From Streptomyces sp. NBC_00094 (GTDB taxonomy: Bacteria; Actinomycetota; Actinomycetes; Streptomycetales; Streptomycetaceae), in assembly GCF_026343125.1 (NCBI RefSeq), contig NZ_JAPEMB010000001.1, positions 2,046,001 through 2,110,000 of the forward strand: 64,000 nucleotides of DNA, read 5' to 3'. The translations under genes were made by a program, and so were the position numbers. The notes under the pieces were generated by a model that saw only the letters and a program-made list of their open reading frames with translations, did no database searches and was not told the DNA's origin. Positions 36,257 through 45,183 of the stretch are shown one piece after another (position 1 is the stretch's first letter; the number at the start of each line of letters is the position of its first letter).

Positions 36257-39200
36257 ATGACACCGCCGCAGTACCGCCAGGTGCCCGCCCAGGTCGACCT
36301 GCCCGCGCTGGAGCACGACGTGCTCGACTTCTGGCGCGACAACAAGGTCTTCGCGAAGACCCTGGAGCAGTCCGAAGGACGCCCCGAGTGGGTGTTCTAC
36401 GAGGGCCCGCCGACCGCCAACGGCATGCCCGGCGCCCACCACATCGAGGCGCGCGTCTTCAAGGACGTCTTCCCCCGCTTCCGGACCATGCGCGGCTACC
36501 ACGTGGCCCGCAAGGCCGGCTGGGACTGCCACGGCCTCCCCGTCGAGCTCGCCGTCGAGAAGGAGCTCGGCTTCTCCGGCAAGAAGGACATCGAGGCGTA
36601 CGGCATCGCCGAGTTCAACGCCAAGTGCCGCGACTCCGTGACCCGGCACACCGACGCCTTCGCCGAGCTGACGACCCGCATGGGCTACTGGGTCGACCTG
36701 GACGACGCGTACCGGACCATGGACCCCTCGTACATCGAGTCGGTCTGGTGGTCGCTGAAGCAGATCTTCGAGAAGGACCTGCTCGTCCAGGACCACCGGG
36801 TCGCCCCCTGGTGCCCGCGCTGCGGCACCGGTCTCTCCGACCACGAGCTGGCGCAGGGCTACGAGACGGTCGTCGACCCGTCCGTCTACGTCCGCTTCCC
36901 GCTGACCTCCGGCCCGCTGGCCGGGAAGGCGGCGCTCCTCGTCTGGACGACGACGCCGTGGACCCTGGTGTCCAACACGGCGGTCGCCGCCCACCCCGAG
37001 GTCACCTACGTCGTCGCGACCGACGGTGACGAGCGGGTCGTCGTCGCCGAGCCGCTGCTCGACAAGGCGCTGGGCGAGGGCTGGGTGACCACCGGCGAGT
37101 CCTTCACGGGCGCCGAGATGGAGCGCTGGACCTACCAGCGCCCCTTCGAGCTGATCCCCTTCGACGCCCCGGCCCACTACGTCGTCAACGCCGAGTACGT
37201 GACGACCGAGGACGGTACGGGTCTGGTCCACCAGTCCCCCGCCTTCGGTGAGGACGACCTCAAGGTCTGCAAGGCGTACGGCCTGCCGGTCGTGAACCCG
37301 GTCCGCCCCGACGGCACCTTCGAGGAGGACGTGCCGCTGGTCGGCGGCGTCTTCTTCAAGAAGGCCGACGAGGCGCTCACCGCGGACCTGGACGCCCGCG
37401 GGCTGCTCTTCCGGCACATCGCGTACGAGCACAGCTACCCGCACTGCTGGCGCTGCCACACGGCGCTGCTGTACTACGCGCAGCCGTCCTGGTACATCCG
37501 CACGACCGCGGTCAAGGACCGCATGCTCGCGGAGAACGAGAAGACGAACTGGTTCCCCGACTCGGTCAAGCACGGCCGCTTCGGCGACTGGCTGACCAAC
37601 AACGTCGACTGGGCGCTCTCCCGCAACCGCTACTGGGGCACCCCGCTGCCGATCTGGCGCTGCGAGGACGACCACCTCACCTGCGTCGGCTCCCGCGCCG
37701 AGCTCACCGAGCTGACCGGCACCGACCAGTCGGAGCTGGACCCGCACCGCCCGTACATCGACGCGGTCACGTTCTCCTGCCCGAGCGAGGGCTGCGGGAA
37801 GACGGCGACGCGCGTGCCGGAGGTCATCGACGCCTGGTACGACTCGGGCTCGATGCCGTTCGCGCAGTACGGCTACCCGTACGAGAACAAGGAACTGTTC
37901 GAGTCCCGCTACCCGGCGCAGTTCATCTCCGAGGCGATCGACCAGACGCGTGGCTGGTTCTACACGCTCATGGCGGTCGGCACGCTGGTCTTCGACAAGT
38001 CGTCGTACGAGAACGTGGTCTGCCTGGGCCACATCCTCGCCGAGGACGGCCGGAAGATGTCCAAGCACCTGGGCAACATCCTCCAGCCGATCCCGCTCAT
38101 GGACCAGCACGGCGCCGACGCGGTCCGCTGGTTCATGGCGGCCGGCGGTTCGCCCTGGGCGGCGCGCCGGGTCGGCCACGGCACCATCCAGGAGGTCGTC
38201 CGCAAGACCCTCCTGACCTACTGGAACACGGTCGCCTTCCAGGCGCTGTACGCCCGTACGTCCGGTTGGGCGCCGAGCGCGGCGGACCCGGCCCCGGCCG
38301 ACCGCACGGTCCTCGACAAGTGGCTCCTGTCCGAGCTGAACACGCTCGTCGCCGAGGTCACCGAGGCGATGGAGTCGTACGACACCCAGCGCACGGGCAA
38401 GCTCATCTCGTCCTTCGTCGACGACCTCTCCAACTGGTACGTGCGCCGCTCGCGCCGCCGCTTCTGGCAGGGCGACGCGTCCGCGCTCCGGACCCTGCAC
38501 GACGTGATCGAGACGGTCACGCGGCTGATGGCCCCGCTGACCCCGTTCATCACGGAGCGGGTCTGGCAGGACCTGGTGGTCCCGGTGTCCCCGGACGCCT
38601 CGGAGTCCGTCCACCTCACCACGTGGCCGGAGGCGGACGCCGCCCTGATCGACCCGACCCTCAGCGAGCAGATGCTGCTGGTCCGCCGTCTGGTGGAGCT
38701 GGGCCGGGCGACGCGGGCGGAGTCGGGCGTGAAGACGCGCCAGCCGCTCTCGCGGGCGCTGGTGGCGGCGACGGGCTTCGCCGCCCTCTCCCCCGCCCTC
38801 CAGGCCCAGATCACGGAGGAGCTGAACGTCTCCTCCCTCGCCTCTCTCTCGGAGGTGGGCGGCTCGCTCGTCGACACGACGGCGAAGGCCAACTTCCGCG
38901 CCCTGGGCAAGCGCTTCGGCAAGGGCGTCCAGGACGTGGCGAAGGCGGTGGCCGCGGCCGACGCGGCGGCGCTCTCGCTGGCCCTCCGCTCCGGTGAGGC
39001 GACGCTCTCGGTGAACGGCGAGGAGATCACGGTCACCCCCGAGGAGGTCATCATCACGGAGACCCCGCGGGAGGGCTGGTCGGTGGCCTCCGACTCCGGC
39101 GCCACGGTCGCACTGGACCTGGAGATCACCCCGGAGCTGCGCCGCGCCGGCCTCGCCCGCGACGCGATCCGCCTGATCCAGGAGGCGCGCAAGAACAGCG

Positions 39201-39400
39201 GCCTGGACGTCGCGGACCGGATCGCCCTGCGCTGGACGTCCGCCTCCCCGGAGACGACGGAGGCCCTGACGGCCCACGCCGGACTCATCGCGGACGAGGT
39301 CCTCGCCACGGACCACGCCGAAGGCGAAGCGGACGCCACGTACGGCAGCCCCTTCACCGACGACTCCCTGTCCCTGACGTTCCGCCTCCGCAAGGCGTAA
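36257..39400 (+). CDS. ileS: Isoleucyl-tRNA synthetase, IleRS2 type with altered HIGH motif
   Basis: 1047 residues. It charges tRNA-Ile and edits mischarged valine. Class I motifs: the HIGH position reads GAHH at residues 59-62 (in ANGMPGAHHIEAR), and KMSKH lies near residue 600. The CP1 editing domain lies around LVWTTTPWTLVSNTAVA. Cysteine pairs occur at APWCPRCG and in the zinc-like FSCPSEGC. The start is the ATG with GGAGGA five bases upstream, which is sequestered by the T-box. First and third letters of HIGH are swapped, a change I associate with mupirocin hyper-resistant IleRS2. No antibiotic cluster is adjacent. Confidence 0.96.
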   Translation: MTPPQYRQVPAQVDLPALEHDVLDFWRDNKVFAKTLEQSEGRPEWVFYEGPPTANGMPGAHHIEARVFKDVFPRFRTMRGYHVARKAGWDCHGLPVELAVEKELGFSGKKDIEAYGIAEFNAKCRDSVTRHTDAFAELTTRMGYWVDLDDAYRTMDPSYIESVWWSLKQIFEKDLLVQDHRVAPWCPRCGTGLSDHELAQGYETVVDPSVYVRFPLTSGPLAGKAALLVWTTTPWTLVSNTAVAAHPEVTYVVATDGDERVVVAEPLLDKALGEGWVTTGESFTGAEMERWTYQRPFELIPFDAPAHYVVNAEYVTTEDGTGLVHQSPAFGEDDLKVCKAYGLPVVNPVRPDGTFEEDVPLVGGVFFKKADEALTADLDARGLLFRHIAYEHSYPHCWRCHTALLYYAQPSWYIRTTAVKDRMLAENEKTNWFPDSVKHGRFGDWLTNNVDWALSRNRYWGTPLPIWRCEDDHLTCVGSRAELTELTGTDQSELDPHRPYIDAVTFSCPSEGCGKTATRVPEVIDAWYDSGSMPFAQYGYPYENKELFESRYPAQFISEAIDQTRGWFYTLMAVGTLVFDKSSYENVVCLGHILAEDGRKMSKHLGNILQPIPLMDQHGADAVRWFMAAGGSPWAARRVGHGTIQEVVRKTLLTYWNTVAFQALYARTSGWAPSAADPAPADRTVLDKWLLSELNTLVAEVTEAMESYDTQRTGKLISSFVDDLSNWYVRRSRRRFWQGDASALRTLHDVIETVTRLMAPLTPFITERVWQDLVVPVSPDASESVHLTTWPEADAALIDPTLSEQMLLVRRLVELGRATRAESGVKTRQPLSRALVAATGFAALSPALQAQITEELNVSSLASLSEVGGSLVDTTAKANFRALGKRFGKGVQDVAKAVAAADAAALSLALRSGEATLSVNGEEITVTPEEVIITETPREGWSVASDSGATVALDLEITPELRRAGLARDAIRLIQEARKNSGLDVADRIALRWTSASPETTEALTAHAGLIADEVLATDHAEGEADATYGSPFTDDSLSLTFRLRKA

Positions 39401-39407
39401 CCCTCCA

Positions 39408-39446
39408 CGAAAGGCCCGACACCCCCTGGGGGTGTCGGGCCTTTCG
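39408..39446 (+). terminator. Strong terminator of ileS
   Basis: CGAAAGGCCCGACACCCC (39408-39425) pairs perfectly with 39429-39446 around a three-base loop, eight bases after the ileS stop. Confidence 0.9.
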
Positions 39447-39451
39447 CGTAC

Positions 39452-39728
39452 CCCCACCCCACCCCTTCCCGAAACCCTGCCGGGGCTGGGGGGGGCCGGG
39501 AGGCTGCCGGGCGCCACGGCGCGAAGCGGCCGTGCGCTGGGGGCCGGGGGCCGGGACGTGCCTCTGGCGCCGGGGGCCCGGGGGCCGTGCCTCCGGCGCT
39601 GGGGCACGGGGGCGGGGCCAGGGGCCCAGGGGCCGGGGTCCGGGGCCCGGGGCCCGGGGGCCGGGGGCCGGGGGCCGGGGGCCGGGGCCAGGGGCGGAGC
39701 CCCGGTTTCGGGAAGGGGCGGGGTGGGG
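39452..39728. repeat. G-rich low-complexity block framed by 25-bp inverted repeats
   Basis: The left arm (39452-39476, containing CCCCTTCCCGAAACC) and the right arm (39704-39728, containing GGTTTCGGGAAGGGG) are inverted copies with one mismatch. Between them about 225 bases are dominated by GGGGCC/GGGGGCC units, repeated five or more times in a row near 39643-39690. Long open frames through it are a result of the GC bias and I do not support them as genes. The run of G-tracts could fold into quadruplexes. The next 120 bases (39729-39852) show no gene. Confidence 0.7.
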
Positions 39729-39852
39729 GGAAGCCCGCCGCAGGCGCCCCCGGCCACCCCCATCGGCCCGGCACGGCCCCCACCGGCCCGGTGCGGCCCG
39801 CAGGCGGCGCCACCGGCCCGCACCGCCCCCGCAGGCGCCCCCGCGCACGGCA

Positions 39853-39890
39853 AAGGGCCGGGCCCCGGAGTCATCCGGGGCCCGGCCCTT
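39853..39890 (-). terminator. Terminator of divIVA
   Basis: AAGGGCCGGGCCCCGG (39853-39868) pairs perfectly with CCGGGGCCCGGCCCTT (39875-39890) around a six-base loop, 45 bases after the divIVA stop. Confidence 0.85.
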
Positions 39891-39934
39891 GCAGCCTGCC
39901 GACGGCTACGCGCTCATCGCGCGACCGCGCGCCG

Positions 39935-41047
39935 TCAGTTGTCGTCCTCGTCGATCAGGAAGCCACGCATCGGCGCCGGCGCCTGCTGCATCGGCTGCGG
40001 AGCCTGCGGCCGGACCGGAGCCATCGGCTGGGTCATGGCCGGGGACATCTGCTGCTGACCGCCGTAGGACGGGGCACCACCCATGGACGGCGCACCACCC
40101 ATCGAGCCGTTGCCACCGTAGGACGGGGCACCCGCGCCGGCCGAGGCCATCGAGGGCGCCGGCGGCAGGGAGGCCGTCGCCGGGGTCCGCGGCGGAGCCA
40201 GCGAGTCGTCCGCCTGGGTCTCCAGCTGACGCAGCTGGGACTCCAGGTACGACTTCAGGCGCGTACGGTACTCGCGCTCGAAGCCGCGCAGGTCCTCGAC
40301 CTTGCGCTCCAGCGTGGCGCGGGCGGACTCCAGGGAGCCCATCGCGACGCGGTGCTTCTCCTGCGCGTCCCGCTCAAGAGCGTCCGCCTTGGCGCGGGCG
40401 TCCCGCTCCAGGCCCTCGGCGCGGGAGCGCGCCTCGCCGACGATCTTGTTGGCCTCGGAGCGGGCCTCGGCGATCGCCTGGTCGGCGGTCTGCTGGGCCA
40501 GCGAGAGGACACGCGCGGCGCTGTCGCCGCCCGGGGCCTGCGGAGGCTGCTGCTGCATCTGCTGCTGCATCTGCTGCTGCGGGTGACCCATGGGGCCGCC
40601 CTGCATCGGGCCGGGACCCATCGGGCCACCCTGCATGGGGCCACCCTGCATCGGCCCGCCCTGCATGGGGCCACCCTGCATCGGGCCGCCCTGCATGGGG
40701 CCGGCGGGAAGCGCGGGGGCACCGGAAGGCAGCTGCGGCGGGCCCATCTGCGGCGGCTGCTGCTGGACCGGCGGTCCGGATATGGCCGCGGGCACGGGCG
40801 CGCCGGGACCGACGGGACGATCCTGCGGCTCCGGGGGCTTGCGCATCCCCTGCTGCTGCTGGTTCTGCGCGGCGGCACGGGTCGCTGCGGCCAGCTTGGC
40901 GCGCAGGTCCTCGTTCTCCCGGAGCAGGCGGGTCAGCTCGGCCTCGACCTCGTCGAGGAAGGCATCGACCTCGTCCTCGTCATAGCCTTCTCGAAGGCGG
41001 ACGGTCGTGAACTGCTTGTTCCGCACGTCCTCGGGGGTCAGCGGCAT
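39935..41047 (-). CDS. divIVA: Polar growth protein DivIVA (Wag31)
   Basis: 370 residues. It organises apical growth and branching in streptomycetes. The N-terminal lipid-binding domain (MPLTPEDVRNKQFTTVRLREGYDEDEVDAFLDEVE) is textbook. A first coiled coil continues to about residue 60. A Pro/Gln/Gly linker with GPMQG repeats follows, then a long coiled coil (residues about 170-285) and a Gly/Ser/Met-rich tail ending FLIDEDDN. The gene closes the dcw-linked run and is probably also transcribed from its own promoter in the 55-base gap behind yggT. Confidence 0.97.
   Translation of the reverse strand: MPLTPEDVRNKQFTTVRLREGYDEDEVDAFLDEVEAELTRLLRENEDLRAKLAAATRAAAQNQQQQGMRKPPEPQDRPVGPGAPVPAAISGPPVQQQPPQMGPPQLPSGAPALPAGPMQGGPMQGGPMQGGPMQGGPMQGGPMGPGPMQGGPMGHPQQQMQQQMQQQPPQAPGGDSAARVLSLAQQTADQAIAEARSEANKIVGEARSRAEGLERDARAKADALERDAQEKHRVAMGSLESARATLERKVEDLRGFEREYRTRLKSYLESQLRQLETQADDSLAPPRTPATASLPPAPSMASAGAGAPSYGGNGSMGGAPSMGGAPSYGGQQQMSPAMTQPMAPVRPQAPQPMQQAPAPMRGFLIDEDDN
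40589..40703 (-). repeat. 15-bp tandem repeat encoding GGPMQ in DivIVA
   Basis: About seven degenerate 15-bp units, each coding for GGPMQ or a near variant, follow one another in the linker between the two coiled coils. Just before them, CTGCTGCAT-type triplet repeats (about 40543-40582) encode the MQQQ tract. The reading frame is kept throughout. Confidence 0.85.
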
Positions 41048-41102
41048 CTCTTCTTCACCTCTACGTAGTCGTCGGCAGTCGGCAAGACCGTATCGTCCAC
41101 AC

Positions 41103-41393
41103 TCAACTCGCGAACCTGCTCACGAAGGAGATCAGGATGTAGACGATGATCATCAGAACGAAGAAGGACAGGTCGAGTGCCACGCCCCCGAGACGCAGCG
41201 GCGGGATGAGTCGCCGCAGAAGCTTGAGCGGTGGATCGGTGACAGTGTAAGTGGCCTCCAGAACGACCACCATCGCCTTACCGGGTTGCCATGAACGTGC
41301 GAACTGGAAGACGTAGTCCATGACCAGCCGGACGATCAGGAGGACGAGGAAGCACATCAGCACGATGTAGACCACCTGTAGTGCGACGCCCAT
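41103..41393 (-). CDS. YggT family membrane protein
   Basis: 96 residues beginning MGVALQVVYIVLMCFLVLLIVRLVMDYVFQFA. Two long hydrophobic segments (residues 3-24 and 70-92) flank the loop TDPPLKLLRRLIPPLRLGGVALDLS, the YggT signature. The family sits between sepF and divIVA in streptomycetes and many Gram-positives, which implies a part in division or envelope growth. Its biochemical role is unknown. Confidence 0.92.
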   Translation of the reverse strand: MGVALQVVYIVLMCFLVLLIVRLVMDYVFQFARSWQPGKAMVVVLEATYTVTDPPLKLLRRLIPPLRLGGVALDLSFFVLMIIVYILISFVSRFAS

Positions 41394-41474
41394 CCCGCGT
41401 TTCCCTCTCCCCTGGCTTACGTGCTCTCACTTGTTCCGGCCGCGTCGCGACCGGTCCGTCCGGTTCTGTTGTTC

Positions 41475-42095
41475 TCAGCTCTGGTTGAAGAATCCGCCCT
41501 CTGCGATCCGGGCCTTGTCCTCCGCCGTGACATCGACGTTAGCAGGCGACAACAGGAACACCTTCTGCGTCACGCGCTCAATGCTGCCATGGAGCCCGAA
41601 GACGAGTCCGGCGGCAAAGTCGACAAGTCGCTTCGCATCCGTGTCGTCCATCTCCGTGAGATTCATGATCACCGGGGTGCCCTCACGGAAGTGTTCCCCG
41701 ATGGTACGGGCCTCGTTGTACGTCCGGGGGTGCAGCGTGGTGATGCGGTAGGGCTCCCGCTCGGACACGACCTTGGGCATGATCACCGGTGCGTTCTTCT
41801 CCATGCTCGGACGTTCGGGTGTGATGGATGCCACGGGGGCAATTCGGGCCGGACGTCCACTTTCGGCGAGTACCGGGACAGAATGGGCGATCGGTTCCCG
41901 AGGCGCTGGAGGCTGCACCACGCGCACCGGTTCCTCGCGCTCGACCTGCCGCGGAGGGGTGTGGCGCCGGTCGCGCTCGGGCTCCGGCTCCAGCTCGGGT
42001 TCGAAGTCGTCGTCGGGGTCGAAGCCCCGGCCGTCGTACCCATCGTCCTCCACGAGGCCGAGGTAGACCGCCATCTTGCGCATCGCGCCGGCCAT
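41475..42095 (-). CDS. sepF: Cell division protein SepF
   Basis: 206 residues from an ATG with GGAGGA upstream. SepF tethers FtsZ to the membrane. The N-terminal amphipathic helix [14 protein letters not shown] is the membrane anchor. An acidic, Pro-rich linker follows. The C-terminal DUF552 domain is intact ([58 protein letters not shown]). A frame extending 30 codons upstream lacks a ribosome site and crosses a non-conserved stretch. Confidence 0.96.
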   Translation of the reverse strand: MAGAMRKMAVYLGLVEDDGYDGRGFDPDDDFEPELEPEPERDRRHTPPRQVEREEPVRVVQPPAPREPIAHSVPVLAESGRPARIAPVASITPERPSMEKNAPVIMPKVVSEREPYRITTLHPRTYNEARTIGEHFREGTPVIMNLTEMDDTDAKRLVDFAAGLVFGLHGSIERVTQKVFLLSPANVDVTAEDKARIAEGGFFNQS

Positions 42096-42234
42096 TCTCT
42101 GAGTCCTCCGCTCTGTGGTGGATCGCCATACTGGCCAATGTCGCAGCGTCACCAAGTGCCCGCGATCCACGGGCCACCCCGCCATTCTGCGGAATGACCA
42201 TATTTTCTGCTGTGGTCCGACTTGCTTCGCGACG

Positions 42235-42954
42235 TTACCCGAGCTTCGGGCGGACGCCGAGTACCGCCGTACCGACGCGTACGTGTGTCGCCCCGGCCGC
42301 GACGGCCTCCTCGAGGTCCGCGCTCATCCCTGCCGACACCATGTTCGCAGCCGGACGGGTCGCGCGCAGGGCAGTCGACAAATCCATCAACCGGTCGAAG
42401 GCGGCGCGTTGTCTGCCCGCGTACGGACCGGAGAGCGGGGCGACGGTCATCAGTCCGTCGAGCCGCAGCCCGGGGGCGGCGTCCACCGCGGCCGCCAACT
42501 CCTCGATCCCCTCCGGCGAGACGCCGCCACGGGCACCGCGCTCCCCGGATTCGGCGTCGAGCGCGACCTGGAGCAGGCACCCGAGCTCCCGCCCCTCCTT
42601 CTCCGCGGCCGCGGAGAGGGAGGAAACGAGCTTCAAGCGGTCGACAGACTGCACCACATCGGCATAACCCGCCACGGATCGGACTTTGTTGGTCTGCAAC
42701 TGGCCGACGAAGTGCCAGGTCAGATCAAGGTCGGCGCACGCGGCGGCCTTGGGGGCGGCGTCCTGGTCCCGGTTCTCGGCGACGTGCCGCACGCCGAGTT
42801 CGTACAGCAGGCGCGCATCGGTCGCGGGGTAGGTCTTGGTGACCACGATGAGGGTCACCTCCTCCCGCGCGCGCCCGGCGGCGGTGCAGGCGGCGGCGAT
42901 GCGCTCCTCCACCAGGGCCAGGTTCTCGGCGAGTTGCTGCTTGCGGTCCGTCAT
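42235..42954 (-). CDS. yggS: PLP homeostasis protein (YggS/PROSC family)
   Basis: 239 residues, a single-domain PLP barrel. The cofactor lysine is in [29 protein letters not shown] and [10 protein letters not shown] are family signatures, and the phosphate group is held by [24 protein letters not shown]. It has no known enzyme activity but buffers PLP levels. The ATG overlaps the stop of the upstream laccase-domain gene (ATGA), so the pair is coupled within the division cluster. Confidence 0.95.
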   Translation of the reverse strand: MTDRKQQLAENLALVEERIAAACTAAGRAREEVTLIVVTKTYPATDARLLYELGVRHVAENRDQDAAPKAAACADLDLTWHFVGQLQTNKVRSVAGYADVVQSVDRLKLVSSLSAAAEKEGRELGCLLQVALDAESGERGARGGVSPEGIEELAAAVDAAPGLRLDGLMTVAPLSGPYAGRQRAAFDRLMDLSTALRATRPAANMVSAGMSADLEEAVAAGATHVRVGTAVLGVRPKLG

Positions 42955-43691
42955 GCCTCTTCCCGGTTCAACCAGACATATCCCGCGAGTCGCCCGGTGG
43001 TGCGGTCGCGGCGGTACGAGTAGTGGTCACCGGACTCCCGGGTGCAGACCGTGCCGGCCTGCCGGTCCGTGACGCCGAGCCGTTCGAGCTGGGCGAGGAC
43101 CCCGGCGGTGACGTCGACGGCGGGGGTGCCCCAGCTCGTCTCGGCCCAGGCGGCGGGCTCGGTCTCCGCGACCTCCGCGCGCATCGCCTCCGGCACCTCG
43201 TAACACCGCCCGCAGACGGCGGGGCCGGTGCGGGCGACGATACGGGCGGGGTCCGCGCCGAGGCCGATCATGGCCTCGACCGCTGCGGGGACGACACCGG
43301 CGACCAGTCCCGGCCGTCCGGCGTGGGCGGCGGAGACCACTCCGGCGACGGGGTCCGCGAGGAGGACCGGGACGCAGTCGGCGGTGAGGACGGCGAGGGC
43401 GAGCCCGCGGGCCGAGGTCACCAGACCGTCGACCGCCGGGACGGGCCCGGTGCTCCACGGCCCCTCGACCTCGGCGACGTCCGCGCCGTGCACCTGGTTC
43501 ATCCAGACCACCCGCGCCGGGTCGAGCCCGAGGGCGCCGGCGGCCAGTGCCCGGTTGGTGCGTACGGCATCGGGGTCGTCCCCCACCGCGCCGCCGAGGT
43601 TGAGCTCCTCGTACGGAACGGCGCTCACCCCGCCCCACCTGTCGGTGAAGGCGAAGTGCGCGCCGTTCGCGTCGAAGTACTGCCCTATCAC
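42951..43691 (-). CDS. Laccase-domain protein, YlmD/YfiH type
   Basis: 246 residues from a GTG that overlaps the ftsZ stop. Family hallmarks: [37 protein letters not shown] and [12 protein letters not shown], which carry the Cys/His zinc site. Proteins of this group were called polyphenol oxidases. Characterised members act as purine nucleoside phosphorylases or deaminases or edit peptidoglycan precursors, so the cell role here is open. Conservation beside ftsZ favours a link with the cell envelope. Confidence 0.9.
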   Translation of the reverse strand: MIGQYFDANGAHFAFTDRWGGVSAVPYEELNLGGAVGDDPDAVRTNRALAAGALGLDPARVVWMNQVHGADVAEVEGPWSTGPVPAVDGLVTSARGLALAVLTADCVPVLLADPVAGVVSAAHAGRPGLVAGVVPAAVEAMIGLGADPARIVARTGPAVCGRCYEVPEAMRAEVAETEPAAWAETSWGTPAVDVTAGVLAQLERLGVTDRQAGTVCTRESGDHYSYRRDRTTGRLAGYVWLNREEA

Positions 43692-44902
43692 TTCAGGAAG
43701 TCCGGGACGTCCAGCTCTTCGGCCTGGGAGTCCGCGTACGGACGGGCCGGCGGGACGACCGGAGGGGCGGGCGCCAACGGGGTCTCGTTGACGACCGGGA
43801 CCTGCTCGACCGGGACGGACACCGGCTCCTCGCGGGGGGCCACGGTACCGAGGCCGCCCATGGAGCGGGAGGGCTCGACGCTGCGGGGGGCCGGAGCCGG
43901 CTCCTCGCGCTTGGCCGAGACCGAGCCGATGATGTTGTCCCGGCGGGCCGGCGGCTGACCGCCGTCGAAGCCCGCCGCGATGACGGTGACCCGGACCTCG
44001 TCGCCCAGGGCGTCGTCGATGACGGCGCCGAAGATGATGTTGGCCTCGGGGTGGGCGGCCTCGCTGACCAGCTGCGCGGCCTCGTTGATCTCGAAGAGAC
44101 CGAGGTCGCTGCCGCCGGAGATGGAGAGCAGCACGCCACGGGCGCCGTCGATGGAGGCCTCCAGGAGCGGCGAGGAGATCGCCATCTCCGCGGCGGCCAC
44201 CGCGCGGTCGTCGCCACGGGCGGAGCCGATGCCCATGAGGGCGGACCCGGCCTCGGACATGACCGACTTGACGTCGGCGAAGTCGAGGTTGATCAGACCC
44301 GGGGTGGTGATGAGGTCGGTGATGCCCTGGACGCCGCTCAGCAGCACCTGGTCGGCCGACTTGAACGCGTCGAGCACGGAGACCTGACGGTCCGAGATCG
44401 AGAGCAGTCGGTCGTTCGGGATGACGATGAGGGTGTCGACCTCTTCGCGGAGCTCGGCGATGCCGTCCTCCGCCTGGTTCGCGCGACGCCGGCCCTCGAA
44501 GGTGAACGGTCGCGTGACCACACCGATCGTCAGGGCGCCGAGCGAACGCGCGATGTTGGCCACGACGGGTGCGCCGCCGGTGCCGGTGCCGCCGCCTTCG
44601 CCGGCGGTGACGAAGACCATGTCGGCCCCCTTGAGGACCTCCTCGATCTCCTCACGGTGGTCCTCAGCCGCCTTACGACCGACGGCCGGGTTCGCCCCGG
44701 CCCCCAGGCCGCGGGTGAGTTCACGACCGACGTCGAGCTTGACGTCGGCGTCGCTCATCAACAGCGCTTGCGCGTCGGTGTTGATCGCGATGAACTCGAC
44801 GCCCTTGAGGCCGACCTCGATCATTCGGTTGATGGCATTGACACCACCGCCGCCGACACCGATGACCTTGATGACTGCGAGGTAGTTCTGCGGTGCTGCC
44901 AC
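43688..44902 (-). CDS. ftsZ: Cell division GTPase FtsZ
   Basis: 404 residues from a GTG. It forms the Z-ring and sporulation septa ladders. The tubulin signature is [13 protein letters not shown], with [15 protein letters not shown] at the N-terminus and the T7 loop [25 protein letters not shown] Pro-rich linker leads to a conserved C-terminal peptide ([10 protein letters not shown]) that contacts SepF. A strong promoter and a dyad-symmetric leader precede it. Confidence 0.99.
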   Translation of the reverse strand: MAAPQNYLAVIKVIGVGGGGVNAINRMIEVGLKGVEFIAINTDAQALLMSDADVKLDVGRELTRGLGAGANPAVGRKAAEDHREEIEEVLKGADMVFVTAGEGGGTGTGGAPVVANIARSLGALTIGVVTRPFTFEGRRRANQAEDGIAELREEVDTLIVIPNDRLLSISDRQVSVLDAFKSADQVLLSGVQGITDLITTPGLINLDFADVKSVMSEAGSALMGIGSARGDDRAVAAAEMAISSPLLEASIDGARGVLLSISGGSDLGLFEINEAAQLVSEAAHPEANIIFGAVIDDALGDEVRVTVIAAGFDGGQPPARRDNIIGSVSAKREEPAPAPRSVEPSRSMGGLGTVAPREEPVSVPVEQVPVVNETPLAPAPPVVPPARPYADSQAEELDVPDFLK

Positions 44903-45002
44903 GTCGAAGGCCTCTCGCCTCGAGTTACGTGTCGCCGATACGCGGTGGTTGGTCGCGCTGCGACGACGGATGCCGATTGGGGCGGTCCGGAACGCCGACC
45001 CA

Positions 45003-45027
45003 AACCCTAACGTTGAAGTTTAGGGTT
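45003..45027 (-). promoter_or_regulatory. Dyad-symmetric element in the ftsZ leader
   Basis: AACCCTAA (45003-45010) and TTAGGGTT (45020-45027) form a perfect 8-bp inverted repeat with a nine-base centre. It lies about 100 bases before the ftsZ GTG and downstream of the promoter below, so it would be in the leader RNA or bind a regulator. I believe similar sequences occur before ftsZ in other actinomycetes. Confidence 0.6.
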
Positions 45028-45063
45028 ACCAGCGTCTCTGTTCGCTGGACTCTTCCGAACAGG

Positions 45064-45093
45064 ACACTAAGTCGACAAGCGGCGCACGTTCAA
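45064..45093 (-). promoter_or_regulatory. Vegetative-type promoter of ftsZ
   Basis: On the minus strand, TTGAAC (45088-45093) and TAGTGT (45064-45069) are separated by 18 bases, a close match to the streptomycete vegetative pattern. The start of transcription would be about 155 bases before the ftsZ codon. S. coelicolor ftsZ is known to have several promoters, one of them sporulation-linked. Confidence 0.7.
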
Positions 45094-45144
45094 CGAACAC
45101 GCCGAACCTCCCGTTTTTCTTTTCACCCTATGTGATCACCCGTA

Positions 45145-45174
45145 GCGCTGGCCAACCAGGGTGCTGGCCAGCGC
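45145..45174 (-). terminator. Hairpin between ftsQ and ftsZ
   Basis: GCGCTGGCCA (45145-45154) pairs perfectly with TGGCCAGCGC (45165-45174), starting 10 bases after the ftsQ stop. It may partly terminate the upstream dcw transcript, leaving ftsZ mainly to its own promoter. Confidence 0.6.
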
Positions 45175-45183
45175 CGATACTCG

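Noticed and set aside
36170..39874. A 1234-codon open frame antisense to ileS
   Set aside because: The product is Arg/Gly/Val-rich without any motif and extends through the G-rich repeat. The sense strand has clear IleRS motifs.
40589..40703. Regular repeats in divIVA as a possible CRISPR array
   Set aside because: Units are 15 bp with no spacers, in frame, and code for GGPMQ.
39532..41068. Two long plus-strand frames across the G-rich block and divIVA
   Set aside because: They are made of Pro/Arg/Gly runs produced by the repeats and lie antisense to a certain divIVA gene.
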